Assembly (NCBI RefSeq): GCF_042944905.1
Contig: NZ_CP168496.1
Span: 434,001-498,000 of the forward strand
Direction: 5' to 3'
DNA length: 64,000 nt
Origin: Psychrobacillus sp042944905
GTDB lineage: Bacteria; Bacillota; Bacilli; Bacillales_A; Planococcaceae
Position numbers and translations under genes: made by a program. The notes under the pieces were generated by a model. It was not told the DNA's origin and made no database searches. It saw only the letters and a program-made list of their open reading frames with translations. This document shows positions 9,014 through 17,582 of this stretch, piece by piece (the first letter of the stretch is position 1; each line of letters begins with the position of its first letter).

Positions 9014-9448
9014 CTAATCGATTTTATTGAAAAAAGTAATCAGTTGCTTTGGAGAGGGGGATTGAATTTTATACATTAATTCTCTGTCTCCACTGTTTTC
9101 TATTCTAGGAATAATGGATTCAATCACATTGAATTTCCAAAAAGAAGGTTTGCTCTTGGTGCTTTTTTCTGTTTCAGAAGTCATCATTTTTCGTTGGAAA
9201 GAGTGAAGTTTTGCCATTAGAAACTTATCTTTTACACGAATAAGTAAGTAGCCTTCATCTTTTTCGTGATTATATTTTTTCATAAGAGATTCACCGAGTT
9301 CGAATGTGTTGGATTTATTTTGAACGGATGGTGAAATAACAAAAATATTCCCTTTACGAAATACAGAAGTATTTGATACTTGACGGAGACCTAAATCATT
9401 TATTAGAAAATCCAGGTTTACTTGCGATGCTGCACTAGCGACGGACAT
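9014..9448 (-). CDS. Conserved-looking protein of unknown function
   Basis: 144 residues, soluble, no signal peptide or membrane segment. I do not recognise a domain. The sequence begins MSVASAASQVNLDFLINDLG and holds an EGYLLIRVKDKFLMAKLHSF segment. The open frame extends upstream to 9481, but the ATG at 9448 sits six bases behind a perfect AAAGGAGGT, so it is the start. It is a single-gene unit with its own terminator, between the kinase pair and the ECF sigma region. Confidence 0.7.
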   Translation of the reverse strand: MSVASAASQVNLDFLINDLGLRQVSNTSVFRKGNIFVISPSVQNKSNTFELGESLMKKYNHEKDEGYLLIRVKDKFLMAKLHSFQRKMMTSETEKSTKSKPSFWKFNVIESIIPRIENSGDRELMYKIQSPSPKQLITFFNKID

Positions 9449-10075
9449 ATGAATACCTCCTTTACATTTACACGGACTCATACTATAAGTATACCCTAAG
9501 TTGTATATAATATCTTCAATTTTGGGAATATTTTCTTAATAAATAAGGCGAAAAATCGTTTTTATTGCATAATAATATAGTTAAGGTAACAGAGCGAACG
9601 CATAAGACCGCTATCCAACAACCAAAAAATAAAATAGCTTCTTTTATTATGCCATGTATAACTTATTCAAGTATATGCTGTATTATGCATCAGGAAGGCG
9701 AATTGTTTTAGTAAGCTTATTCATTCATATTTAATTATTGTTCGTTTATTACTAACAATTGTTATGATTGGGCTACAACTGTTATACAAGAAGATTTGAA
9801 AAATGTCATTTCTAAAATAACCATAGCATCTTCATGTTTGTCCAGTCAAAGTGAATAGCTTACTGAAGCTTCGCTGGGCTCTATGGAAATAATTTTGAGC
9901 AGTAAAGGACATTTAGCAAGGATTTTGGAAGGCTAAACTTATAGAAGTAAGCTAAATTAAAAAATGTGAAATTTTTTTAGAAAAACCAGGTTCCGAACAA
10001 ATGGAATATGATTTTATTCATTTCACACGGCAAAGTTGAGCAGAATCATAGTTAGAATAGGCGTATTTTATTTTC
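9449..10075. other. Non-coding stretch with no recognised element
   Basis: About 630 bases between divergent genes. No open frame with a credible ribosome site, no R1, R2 or 21-bp array copy. It is AT-rich and may contain remnants of decayed genes that I cannot identify. The ECF-type promoter of the next operon begins at 10076. Confidence 0.5.
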
Positions 10076-10105
10076 TGAAAACTTTTCTTTAAGTTGCATG
10101 TCTAA
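10076..10105 (+). promoter_or_regulatory. Candidate ECF-sigma autoregulatory promoter
   Basis: TGAAAAC (10076-10082) is 17 bases from GTCTAA (10100-10105), close to the TGAAAC / CGTCTA pattern known for Bacillus ECF factors. The start codon of the sigma gene is about 32 bases downstream. Self-recognition is inferred from position. Confidence 0.55.
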
Positions 10106-10136
10106 TAGATAGGGACAATTGAAATGAGGTGAAATC

Positions 10137-10658
10137 TTGAGCGAAAAGAAACTGGTGCTAAAAGCAATAAAAGGCGATGAAGATGCATTTTTAGAATTAA
10201 TTCATTCTTATGAAGAAGCATTATATCGAACAGCTATCTCTTATTTGAAAAATGAAGGAGATGCACTAGAGGCTGTACAGGAAGTGACATATAGGGCTTA
10301 TCGCAGTGTAAAAACAGTGAAGGAGCCAGCTTATTTTAAAACATGGCTCATCCGAATAATGATGAACTATTGCCAAGATGTTATTAAGAAAAGTAAGCGG
10401 GAAGTGTTGGAGGAAAAAATACTATGCATGCAAGGAGTAAGTGAAGATTTCACTTTTTTAGAGGTCGAGGAGGCTCTTTTAAATCTATCAGATTACGAAA
10501 GAGAATTATTGCACTTGAAGTATTTTGAAGATGTCAAAATAAAAGACATCGCCATTATGTGGAATACACCAGAAGGAACAATTAAAACGAGGCTACATAA
10601 GGCATTACGCGCATTTAGGAACCACTTTGAAGAGAAAGGGGAGGTTAAACGTGTTTGA
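10137..10658 (+). CDS. ECF-type RNA polymerase sigma factor
   Basis: 173 residues, SigV/SigW-like. Region 2 spans about residues 20-85 (SYLKNEGDALEAVQEVTYRAYRS, shortened here to its core EAVQEVTYRAYRS) and region 4 the last 60 residues, with the helix-turn-helix segment EGTIKTRLHKALRAFR. Start is TTG at 10137 behind ATGAGGTG. Its stop overlaps the GTG start of the next gene by eight bases, the usual sigma/anti-sigma coupling. The regulon is unknown; cell-envelope stress is typical for the group. Confidence 0.88.
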   Translation: MSEKKLVLKAIKGDEDAFLELIHSYEEALYRTAISYLKNEGDALEAVQEVTYRAYRSVKTVKEPAYFKTWLIRIMMNYCQDVIKKSKREVLEEKILCMQGVSEDFTFLEVEEALLNLSDYERELLHLKYFEDVKIKDIAIMWNTPEGTIKTRLHKALRAFRNHFEEKGEVKRV

Positions 10659-12018
10659 GGAGGAAGAAAAGAAATTGGAGCAGAGGAAAAAAACGATCGA
10701 TAAAGTAGATGTGCCAATGGACAAGCTACATTTTGCAGTAAGAAATGGTTTTGTAAAAGCGAAAAAGGAACGAGCGTTAAAAAGAAAGAAGTTAATAAAA
10801 CAGAGTTCATGGTCAGTTGTAGTTGCTGCAATTCTTCTCATCTCATTTGTCACATCTATAAATGTTTCTCCCGCTTTCGCTAATAAAGTTGCATCGATAC
10901 CTGGGTTGGATAGGATAGTTGCGCTTATACAACAAGATAAAGGATTAGTAGCAGCGATTGAAAATGACTTTTATCAACCAATAAATGCATCTCAAACTAA
11001 GAACGGTGTAACTGTTACTCTTGATGGAGTAATTGCCGATTATAAAGGTATAGTTATTTTTTATTCAGTGCATTCTAACGTGAAGAATCGACCTTTAGAA
11101 ATAAAATATTTAAAGTTAATGAATGAAAAATATGGAGATTTACCAGTGCATGATACTACATTCTGGAGTTCAAATCCACCAATAAATGAAGATAAAGTAT
11201 TTAGCTCTATGATGACACTTGAATATATGGAAAATCATATAGTAGGTAATGGTAACCTTTTATGGACAATTGGCTTGAAGAATGAAACTAAAGTTGAGTA
11301 TTTTCAAATTCCATTTAAGTTTACAAAGTCTAGCGTAGTAAGTAAAACAATTGCTTTAAATAAGGAAGTTACGATTGAAGGGCAACGAATTGTAGTTGAA
11401 AAAGTTACAATCAATCCGATTCGTGCAGAAGTTAAATTAAAAATTGATCCGAATAACTCCAAAAAGATCTTTTCATTTGATAATTTGAAATTTACGAATG
11501 ATACCGGTGATGAATGGATTTTTAATAATGGTGGGACTTCGTTTAGAATTTTAGATGAAACTGAATGGACTATTACATCTCAAAGCCCATACTTTAATAA
11601 CTCTGATAAGCTAAAATTAGTGTTTGGGAAAATAGGAGCAATTGATAAAGATGATGCTTTTATCTTAATCGATACCGAATCAAAAAAGTTTTTGAAACAA
11701 CCTGCTGAGTCAGTTTTTTCAAATCTAGAAGTTGAGAATAGTAAAGTTAGTTTTATTATGGATGTGACCGGAGAATACAACCTGTTAGTATCCTCCAGTT
11801 TTTTAGATAATGAAGGAAAAGAATTTTTTATAAAGTATGACTATACTAATCCTATGCCAGGGAAAAAGTATGTAAATGGATTATTGATGAATACGGCTGA
11901 AAAAGGATTAAAACTTGAATTTGAACTTCCGACGGAATCTATTAGCAACCCAATACGATTCGATCTCGATTTTTACCCATCTTGGATCGAAGGGGATGTA
12001 CAGGTAGAAATAAAATAG
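10651..12018 (+). CDS. DUF4179-type membrane anti-sigma factor
   Basis: 455 residues from the GTG at 10651, which follows AGGGGAGG by six bases; the longer frame to TTG 10627 lacks a ribosome site. About 65 charged cytoplasmic residues come first, presumably the sigma-binding part, then one membrane helix (about residues 56-73, SVVVAAILLISFVTSI), then an extracytoplasmic domain with the FANKVASIPGLDRIVALI motif typical of DUF4179 proteins and a C-terminal beta-rich region. In related pairs such proteins hold the sigma at the membrane until a signal. The trigger cannot be read from the sequence. Confidence 0.85.
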   Translation: MFEEEEKKLEQRKKTIDKVDVPMDKLHFAVRNGFVKAKKERALKRKKLIKQSSWSVVVAAILLISFVTSINVSPAFANKVASIPGLDRIVALIQQDKGLVAAIENDFYQPINASQTKNGVTVTLDGVIADYKGIVIFYSVHSNVKNRPLEIKYLKLMNEKYGDLPVHDTTFWSSNPPINEDKVFSSMMTLEYMENHIVGNGNLLWTIGLKNETKVEYFQIPFKFTKSSVVSKTIALNKEVTIEGQRIVVEKVTINPIRAEVKLKIDPNNSKKIFSFDNLKFTNDTGDEWIFNNGGTSFRILDETEWTITSQSPYFNNSDKLKLVFGKIGAIDKDDAFILIDTESKKFLKQPAESVFSNLEVENSKVSFIMDVTGEYNLLVSSSFLDNEGKEFFIKYDYTNPMPGKKYVNGLLMNTAEKGLKLEFELPTESISNPIRFDLDFYPSWIEGDVQVEIK

Positions 12019-12024
12019 AAAAAA

Positions 12025-12068
12025 AGAGGTTCTGAACAATTCTTCATTGCTCAAGGACCTCCTTTTTC
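12025..12068 (+). terminator. Terminator of the ECF operon
   Basis: GAGGTTCTGAGC-like arms: GAGGTTCTGAACAAT near 12026 pairs imperfectly with ATTGCTCAAGGACCTC near 12045-12061, followed by CTTTTTC. Confidence 0.6.
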
Positions 12069-12323
12069 AAAGAATAAAAAACTACCATGGCTCAGGTTTC
12101 ACAAAAGCCACCATCTACCATGGAAAAAGCTAACTTCAACTTTCAACCGGTATTATTTTGAATATAATTGGATATCCTCTTAATTTTTGAATATGCATAA
12201 AGAAGCTGTTTTCATACAAAAAGTATATAAAATACCGTATTCATTGTGTTTTTAGTTGCACAGGATTGTCCAACGCTGATTTGTGCCATCTCACATAAAG
12301 TTAACTCTTTACATAGAGAAATG

Positions 12324-12407
12324 GTTTCCTTCACGATAAAATAGGTTGCTTTCAGTGAAGAATCTGTTGTTTTCACCTTACAGTTAGTCGCTCTATGACA
12401 ACTATTA
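12324..12407 (+). repeat. 21-bp phased array, four units (copy 2)
   Basis: Cores GTTTCCTTC (12324), GTTGCTTTC (12345), GTTGTTTTC (12366) and GTCGCTCTA (12387) are spaced exactly 21 bases. A weaker unit may precede at 12303. The unit whose tail ends GAAGAATCT is followed by one whose tail ends CAGTTA, the same order as in copies 1 and 3. All reading frames through the array have stops, so it is not coding. It lies between the convergent anti-sigma gene and the secreted-protein gene, directly before R1 copy B. Confidence 0.75.
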
Positions 12408-12458
12408 ACTTTTTAGTTGAGCGTTTAAACTTGATAATACCAATAATCCTGTGGAATT

Positions 12459-12774
12459 TGAGAAAAATAGATAGCATCCAATGATAAAGAAGCGCTGAGC
12501 GGACGAAATTGCATCTTCGTCCGCTTTTAAAAGAATAGGAAAGGATTTATTCTCTCATTAACCAAACCTTACGTACCTTGTCTCTACAAAATTCAAGAGG
12601 GCGACGGACAAACACCCGCCACAAGATTACCGAAAAAAAGTGTAGTTGGAAGTGACGCAGTCACTACTAACTACATAATTCCAACGGTAACAGTGTAGCC
12701 AATGTTTCGTCCAAAGCACTCTGGAAATAGTAAAGACAAGTTGCACTTAATTAAAGGACGTTTGCTCTTTTCTT
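12459..12774 (+). repeat. R1 element, copy B
   Basis: Full-length R1. Hairpin 1 is GCGGACGAA (12499-12507) with TTCGTCCGC (12516-12524). Hairpin 2 is TGTAGTTGGAAGTGAC (12641-12656) with GTCACTACTAACTACA (12660-12675), one mismatch in 16 pairs. ATTACCG before and CGGTAA after hairpin 2 can pair to enclose it. The conserved 3' block CAATGTTTCGTCCAAAGCAC and the CTTTTCTT end are present. Confidence 0.85.
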
Positions 12775-12867
12775 AATGGAGATAGAAAAAGTGTTAGCTA
12801 AATATGAAGTAAAGTTTCCATATAGGGTGTGTGCTTGTAAAAACATCCTTATTCTTAATATGTAAAA

Positions 12868-12907
12868 AAACTGCAGCTACTCGTATTTCTACGAGATTGC
12901 TGCAGTA
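12868..12907 (-). terminator. Terminator of the secreted-protein gene
   Basis: CTGCAGCTACTCG pairs with CGAGATTGCTGCAG; a run of seven A on the + strand gives the U-tract in the - direction. Confidence 0.75.
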
Positions 12908-12916
12908 TGTTATATA

Positions 12917-14011
12917 TTATTCTACATCTTCCGAATCAGATTTATCTAACACATCTACGTATTTCCAGTTGCCAGCGTCATCTTTTTCTAAAAGGTAAGT
13001 AGTGGTATATTCAAGTGTTTCTTTTTCATCAATAATTGCCTTTTGACTTTGAGTAACTAATGCAGAACCACCTAGAATATAATGAACCTCTAAACCAAGA
13101 GTCTCATATTTTACATCAAAATCTTTAAAAGTTGCCCCTATTATTTCTTTAAGAGTGTCATAACCAGGGTATTCTGCGCTATAAAGACCTAGCATTGCGT
13201 CAAGATTTTCTGCATTTGCATACTCGTCCGCTTTTTTAAAGAACTCCATAATTTCCTTCTCTTGTGCTAGAAAGTTTGAATCCTTTCTAATACTTTCTTT
13301 GTAAGCATTGTACAAATCGTCTACTATCGATTCATCATTAATTTCATCTAGTAAGTCGAAGAATTCTGAAACATTTGCTTCAACAGTTTTTTGGTCCGCT
13401 TTTTTAGTAATCAAATCGTCCAATTTATCTAAATGCATTTTTGCAGTAATTACATATTTGGATGATTGAAGAGCTTTTTCACCAGGTGTTTTGTATTTAG
13501 TTAATATTGCATCTCGTGTTGATTTTCCGTAAACACGGTATAGTAAGATTGCTTGTTTACGAATCTCACTAGATAATTCATGATAACTTTTTTCCGTTAC
13601 ATCAGAAGTTGGGTTTGCTGCATATAAAGTATTGAATTGGTTTGCTTTATCCACGATTTTTTTCCCGGAAGTGATTGCATCAATATATCCCATTGCGCGA
13701 GTATAGTGAATACCAACATTATCTTCTAGACGTTTTTCTAACTTTACTTTATCTTTCACACTTACTTTAGCTATTTCTGCCTTTGCTTTTAAGTACGAAT
13801 CTTTTGTTGCGTTAAAAATTTTCATATCAGGGTTTTTAATTTCTTTCGTAAGTTCATATGAAATTTGCCACTTCAAAGCGCCTGCATTTTGTTCTGCTAT
13901 TTTAACAAGAGATTCTGCTTGTGAAAAAGATGCTGCTTCTGCGGTAGATGGAGTAAATATATTTGCTCCAACTAGTCCTGTTGCCAATAAGATAGATAAT
14001 AATTTTTTCAT
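12917..14011 (-). CDS. Secreted protein, helical with a SnoaL/NTF2-like C-terminus
   Basis: 364 residues. Signal peptide MKKLLSILLATGLVGANIF with likely cleavage after AEA around residue 26. Residues 30-240 are lysine- and glutamate-rich and predicted helical, with the look of SbsC-type surface protein segments. From about residue 250 (EKEIMEFFKKADEYANAENL) to the end the pattern (helical start, then LYSAEYPGYDTL, then beta strands ending GNWKYVDVLD) resembles an NTF2/SnoaL-type fold. No cell-wall anchor seen. Monocistronic with its own terminator. Function unknown; both domain calls are pattern impressions, not database hits. Confidence 0.7.
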   Translation of the reverse strand: MKKLLSILLATGLVGANIFTPSTAEAASFSQAESLVKIAEQNAGALKWQISYELTKEIKNPDMKIFNATKDSYLKAKAEIAKVSVKDKVKLEKRLEDNVGIHYTRAMGYIDAITSGKKIVDKANQFNTLYAANPTSDVTEKSYHELSSEIRKQAILLYRVYGKSTRDAILTKYKTPGEKALQSSKYVITAKMHLDKLDDLITKKADQKTVEANVSEFFDLLDEINDESIVDDLYNAYKESIRKDSNFLAQEKEIMEFFKKADEYANAENLDAMLGLYSAEYPGYDTLKEIIGATFKDFDVKYETLGLEVHYILGGSALVTQSQKAIIDEKETLEYTTTYLLEKDDAGNWKYVDVLDKSDSEDVE

Positions 14012-14179
14012 GCATATTCCCCTAAATTTCGATAGTCTTACAGTAATTGTATTTAGTAAGCCTCAATAAGAATATTGTATTTTTAGGTTGAATACTAGTA
14101 ATAATATATGGTTTACTGACCATATATTGGTTTAACTATTGTTAAAATTAAACGTTTTTACTATAAAATCTAATTTTGT

Positions 14180-14485
14180 TTACTTTGTTAAGGAAGCGAA
14201 GGGGTATTTTAAAGCATTTTTCTCCATCTTTTGTTGAGCGGCTTCTTTTAAATCAATATTTAGCAAATTGGCAAACTGTAGAAGGTAAATAAATACATCT
14301 GCTGCTTCATCTATGATTCCTTGGTTATCCTTTTTTATTGCTTCCTCAGCTGAAACCCATTGAAAGTGCTCTAATAGTTCACTTGCTTCTAAAGAAATCG
14401 AAATAGCGAGACTACGAGCATCGTGATTTCTTCCCCAACCTCGATCATCTCGGAATTTTAGTATTTCCTCTGTTAGTTCATTCAT
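14180..14485 (-). CDS. MazG-like nucleotide pyrophosphohydrolase
   Basis: 101 residues of the all-alpha NTP pyrophosphatase group (RS21-C6/iMazG type). Metal-binding motifs are visible: SLEASELLEHFQW (E-x-x-E) and DEAADVFIYLLQFA (E-x-x-D). Enzymes of this type hydrolyse non-canonical or deoxy NTPs to NMP and pyrophosphate as house-cleaning. The start codon is nine bases behind the methyltransferase stop in the same strand, so the two are probably co-transcribed. Substrate cannot be told from sequence. Confidence 0.85.
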   Translation of the reverse strand: MNELTEEILKFRDDRGWGRNHDARSLAISISLEASELLEHFQWVSAEEAIKKDNQGIIDEAADVFIYLLQFANLLNIDLKEAAQQKMEKNALKYPFASLTK

Positions 14486-14494
14486 ATAGTTTCC

Positions 14495-15340
14495 TCACTT
14501 TGCTAAAAAAGTATAAGTAGACATCGATTTAACATTGCCTTGGCTACTAGCCGCTTCTAATAAATAAATTTCCGATTGAATCAATGCTTGAAATTTATGA
14601 GGTAAATGATTAGCTGCTTGAAGCACTTCTTCGTAACTAGCCAATGTGTTTTCGATTTCCCATTTCCCGTCTTGAAGCTGAGAAGAGTCAGTGGTTTTTT
14701 CAGCTTCTATTTGCCATCCCGCACTTTCTGCAATGCTTTGAATGTCTTTAGGGGTGAAGAGTGTTCGAACATTGGATAAGCTACTTTCTTTAAAACACTC
14801 ATATTGTGCTTGAATAAGCACCGATAAGAAGTGGGGAAGTTGTTCATTTGTCTGAACTCTTGTGTCCCATTCAGCAAAGCATAATGTATTTCCCCATTTT
14901 TTTATTTTCTTCAATATGTCATGGAGCTCTTTAGGTGATTTCAAGTACCAAGAACAATGAGATAGGACAATATAATCGAAAGCATTTTCTGGAAAACTTA
15001 CTTTAGAAGACAGTATATTAACTTCAAAGTCTACTTTTATACGATTACCTATAGATGAGTTCTTTAAAAAATTTATAGAATCTCCTAATGTAACAGGACT
15101 TCCATAATTAGGTGAAGCTATATCTATTCCATATACAAATCCTTCATCCCCAACAATGTATGCCAATACTGCTGTTGTATCTCCTTGGCCGCAGCCAATC
15201 TCTAGCACTTTGCTACCAACTTTTATATCCCAAAAGTTCACTAATTTTAGCCGATGCTCTGTTTGGAGGCTTTGAATAGTAGGGTCATATTCATTTGGTG
15301 GCATGCACTTAACAATCTCTTCAATCATTTGATTATTCAT
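14495..15340 (-). CDS. Class I SAM-dependent methyltransferase
   Basis: 281 residues. The SAM-binding motif VLEIGCGQGDTTAVLAY lies near residue 50 and is followed by YGIDIASP (motif with acidic ribose-binding residue) and YIVLSHCSWYL. The open frame runs to 15370, but ATG 15340 is eight bases from AAGGAG and is preferred. The methyl acceptor is unknown. It lies 54 bases downstream of the EamA transporter and nine bases upstream of the MazG-like gene on the same strand. Confidence 0.82.
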   Translation of the reverse strand: MNNQMIEEIVKCMPPNEYDPTIQSLQTEHRLKLVNFWDIKVGSKVLEIGCGQGDTTAVLAYIVGDEGFVYGIDIASPNYGSPVTLGDSINFLKNSSIGNRIKVDFEVNILSSKVSFPENAFDYIVLSHCSWYLKSPKELHDILKKIKKWGNTLCFAEWDTRVQTNEQLPHFLSVLIQAQYECFKESSLSNVRTLFTPKDIQSIAESAGWQIEAEKTTDSSQLQDGKWEIENTLASYEEVLQAANHLPHKFQALIQSEIYLLEAASSQGNVKSMSTYTFLAK

Positions 15341-15394
15341 TTCATCGCTCCTTATGAAAGCATTATACATAAGTTGATTGAAAATTTTAATACA

Positions 15395-16291
15395 TTATTC
15401 GGAAATAGAAAGTGAATGACTTGATTTTGTCCGGAGCGAAATAGAAACACCGATAACAATAACAAAAGCACCGACCAATTGTAATGGTTGAATACTAATT
15501 CCTAACAGCAAAAGTCCGGAAATCATTGCAACAAATGGCTCAAGGTTTAACAAAAGCGCGGCTTTTGAAGCGCCGACTTTTTGGATAGAGCTATTCCATA
15601 AGTACGTGCATAATCCATGCATAATAATCGCAGTTATTATAAGTAATAACCAATAGGAAAATGGGACAGACAAGACAAGATAGGTCTTATGCCAAGGAAC
15701 AAAAGGAAGTAGCCCAATTAGACCAAAGATATTGCTGAATAAGGTAATGGTAGAAGGGTGTATGGATTTAGATAAATGTTGAACAAAAACTAAGAAAATT
15801 GAAAAGGATAACATCGTTAAACTAATTAATATTTCACCTTTACCAAGGTTTGGTATAAGGAACGATCCTTTTGTAATAACTAGCCAAACTCCAAGTAATG
15901 CGATAAAGGAACCAATCCAAAACGGAAAAGTTTTTCTCTCCTTAAAGTAATAAGAGGAGAGCAATGCTGTAACAATTGGAGATAAGGCGAGGATCAATGC
16001 GGCTGTGACAGGCTCGGTATATTGAAGGCTAGCGTAAAAGCTCCATTGGTTCAACGATACACCTATAAAACCGGCTACAGCTAGCCAAATATAATTGTGT
16101 AAAGTTATTTCCTTGAAATTAATATTTCGATAGGTCATGAATAACAAGAAAATAAGGATAAATATTAGTCGAAAAAATGCGATTATACTTGGGTCGAATA
16201 CAGCAACTAAAATGGATCCAAAGACAAAGTTGCTTCCCCAAGCTATGACACAGAGTATAAGAATTAAATATGTAAACAACTGTTTCTTCAT
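15395..16291 (-). CDS. EamA/DMT-family transporter
   Basis: 298 residues with ten hydrophobic segments in two EamA repeats, the 10-TM drug/metabolite transporter layout. Repeat 1 includes IAWGSNFVFGSILV and ends near residue 140; repeat 2 includes GLCTYLWNSSIQKVGASKAA. Such proteins usually export metabolites or amino acids. First gene of a likely three-gene unit on the - strand. The ribosome site before ATG 16291 is unusually far (AAAGGAAG about 15 bases away), so the start is less certain than the identity. Confidence 0.85.
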   Translation of the reverse strand: MKKQLFTYLILILCVIAWGSNFVFGSILVAVFDPSIIAFFRLIFILIFLLFMTYRNINFKEITLHNYIWLAVAGFIGVSLNQWSFYASLQYTEPVTAALILALSPIVTALLSSYYFKERKTFPFWIGSFIALLGVWLVITKGSFLIPNLGKGEILISLTMLSFSIFLVFVQHLSKSIHPSTITLFSNIFGLIGLLPFVPWHKTYLVLSVPFSYWLLLIITAIIMHGLCTYLWNSSIQKVGASKAALLLNLEPFVAMISGLLLLGISIQPLQLVGAFVIVIGVSISLRTKSSHSLSISE

Positions 16292-16328
16292 AGGTATGGT
16301 TATATCTTCCTTTCAGTTTGAAAAAAAT

Positions 16329-16362
16329 TGAAAAGAGAAAGAGGCATAAACTCTTTCTCTTC
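16329..16362 (-). terminator. Terminator of the amidohydrolase operon
   Basis: AAGAGAAAGAG (16333-16343) pairs with CTCTTTCTCTT (16352-16362) around a short loop. On the - strand it is followed by TTTTCAATTTTTTTC. Confidence 0.75.
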
Positions 16363-16367
16363 TTTCT

Positions 16368-17582
16368 CTATAATAATTCACCTTTTACCATAACTAAACG
16401 GTTTTTTGGTTTTCTAGCAACGACCTCAGCGGAAGAAGTTGCATCAAAAAAGACAAAACTTGCCTCATCTTGAACTTCTGGCCAAACTTTTTTGCCGTCT
16501 GCGTTTAAAGCAACTACTCCACCTGTTACCCATTTAAGTGCATTTCTTAATGACTTCTCATCAATTTTTCGAGTAAGTTCACAAAAGCGTGTAGCTTTTT
16601 CTAATACATCACCTGTACCATATGGACTCCATGAATCGTAAAAACCGTCACAACCGAAGTGTACTTTTACACCGTGTGCATCTAGCAAGTCGATCGGTGG
16701 GATCACTCGATTAATATTAATTGGGATAGTAGACATAATGGCTACATCCGATTCAGCAAGACGGTTTGCTACAACAACTTGCTGGGGAACAGGGATATCT
16801 CCAAGGCAGAATGAGTGACTCAAAGCAGTTCGCCCTTGATAATTTGCTTGTTCTACGATATCAATCCACTTATCCGCTGTATAATAACCTACGAATCCAC
16901 CGTCATGTAAGTGAATGTCAACATCAGCATCAAACTCAGTTGCGATATCCATCACTTCATGCAGAGATTTTTCGATGGCATTATCAATTCCAGCGGGATC
17001 TAATCCTCCAACCATTGTTGCTCCATTTCTCATTGCTTCTCGCATTAATTGAGGTACAGATTCACGTAATAATCCATGCTGTGGGAATGCGATAATATCA
17101 GCAGTTACTTTGCCTTTGAATGAATCCAGTGCAGCAATAACACCTTCTAAGTTTTTCAAACCGATATACGGATCAATGTTAACATGTGTACGAATATGCG
17201 TAGAACCATATTGAAGCAATGTTTCAATCATTTTCGTAGCTCGTTGCTGTGCGCTGCTTGCTAACATAGATAATTCTTTTGCTTCTAGGTCTAAACGTTC
17301 TTTTAAGTTAGCGACGGGAGTACATGCTTTCCAGTCTAATGTCATATACGTTTTATCTAAATGATTATGCATCTCTTTAAAAGTAGGAAGTGCAAGCTTT
17401 CCGTGCATATCGATCACTTCAATGCCGTCTGGGATAGCTTCATTCGCTGCTAATTGATCTACAATTTTCCCTTCTTCTACTTTTAAATGAAATAAAGCAG
17501 TTTCTGTTTCAACTGTTCCATTACCTAATAATCTTTCACCAGTTTCTAATCTTACATTAGAAAGCCATTTTACTTTACTCAT
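16368..17582 (-). CDS. Amidohydrolase, cytosine deaminase-like family (paralogue 1)
   Basis: 404-residue metal-dependent hydrolase of the amidohydrolase superfamily. Metal ligands expected in the cytosine deaminase/isopropylammelide hydrolase group are all visible: H-x-H in EMHNHLDKTYM (about residues 87-92), His in DVDIHLHDGG, His in ALSHSFCLGD and Asp in GCDGFYDSWSPYGTGD. Paralogous to the genes at 17579 and 32688. The ATG overlaps the preceding stop by four bases. It probably cleaves a C-N bond in a cyclic or linear amide/amidine; no substrate can be assigned. Confidence 0.85.
   Translation of the reverse strand: MSKVKWLSNVRLETGERLLGNGTVETETALFHLKVEEGKIVDQLAANEAIPDGIEVIDMHGKLALPTFKEMHNHLDKTYMTLDWKACTPVANLKERLDLEAKELSMLASSAQQRATKMIETLLQYGSTHIRTHVNIDPYIGLKNLEGVIAALDSFKGKVTADIIAFPQHGLLRESVPQLMREAMRNGATMVGGLDPAGIDNAIEKSLHEVMDIATEFDADVDIHLHDGGFVGYYTADKWIDIVEQANYQGRTALSHSFCLGDIPVPQQVVVANRLAESDVAIMSTIPININRVIPPIDLLDAHGVKVHFGCDGFYDSWSPYGTGDVLEKATRFCELTRKIDEKSLRNALKWVTGGVVALNADGKKVWPEVQDEASFVFFDATSSAEVVARKPKNRLVMVKGELL

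Noticed and set aside
9488..9500. SigB promoter for the 9014-9448 gene
   Set aside because: A GGGTAT is present on the - strand but no GTTT element lies 12-15 bases upstream.
12499..12530. R1 hairpin 1 as an ordinary terminator
   Set aside because: It has a T-run of only four and occurs within a longer conserved element, often hundreds of bases from the nearest gene end; it may terminate transcription but that does not explain the element.
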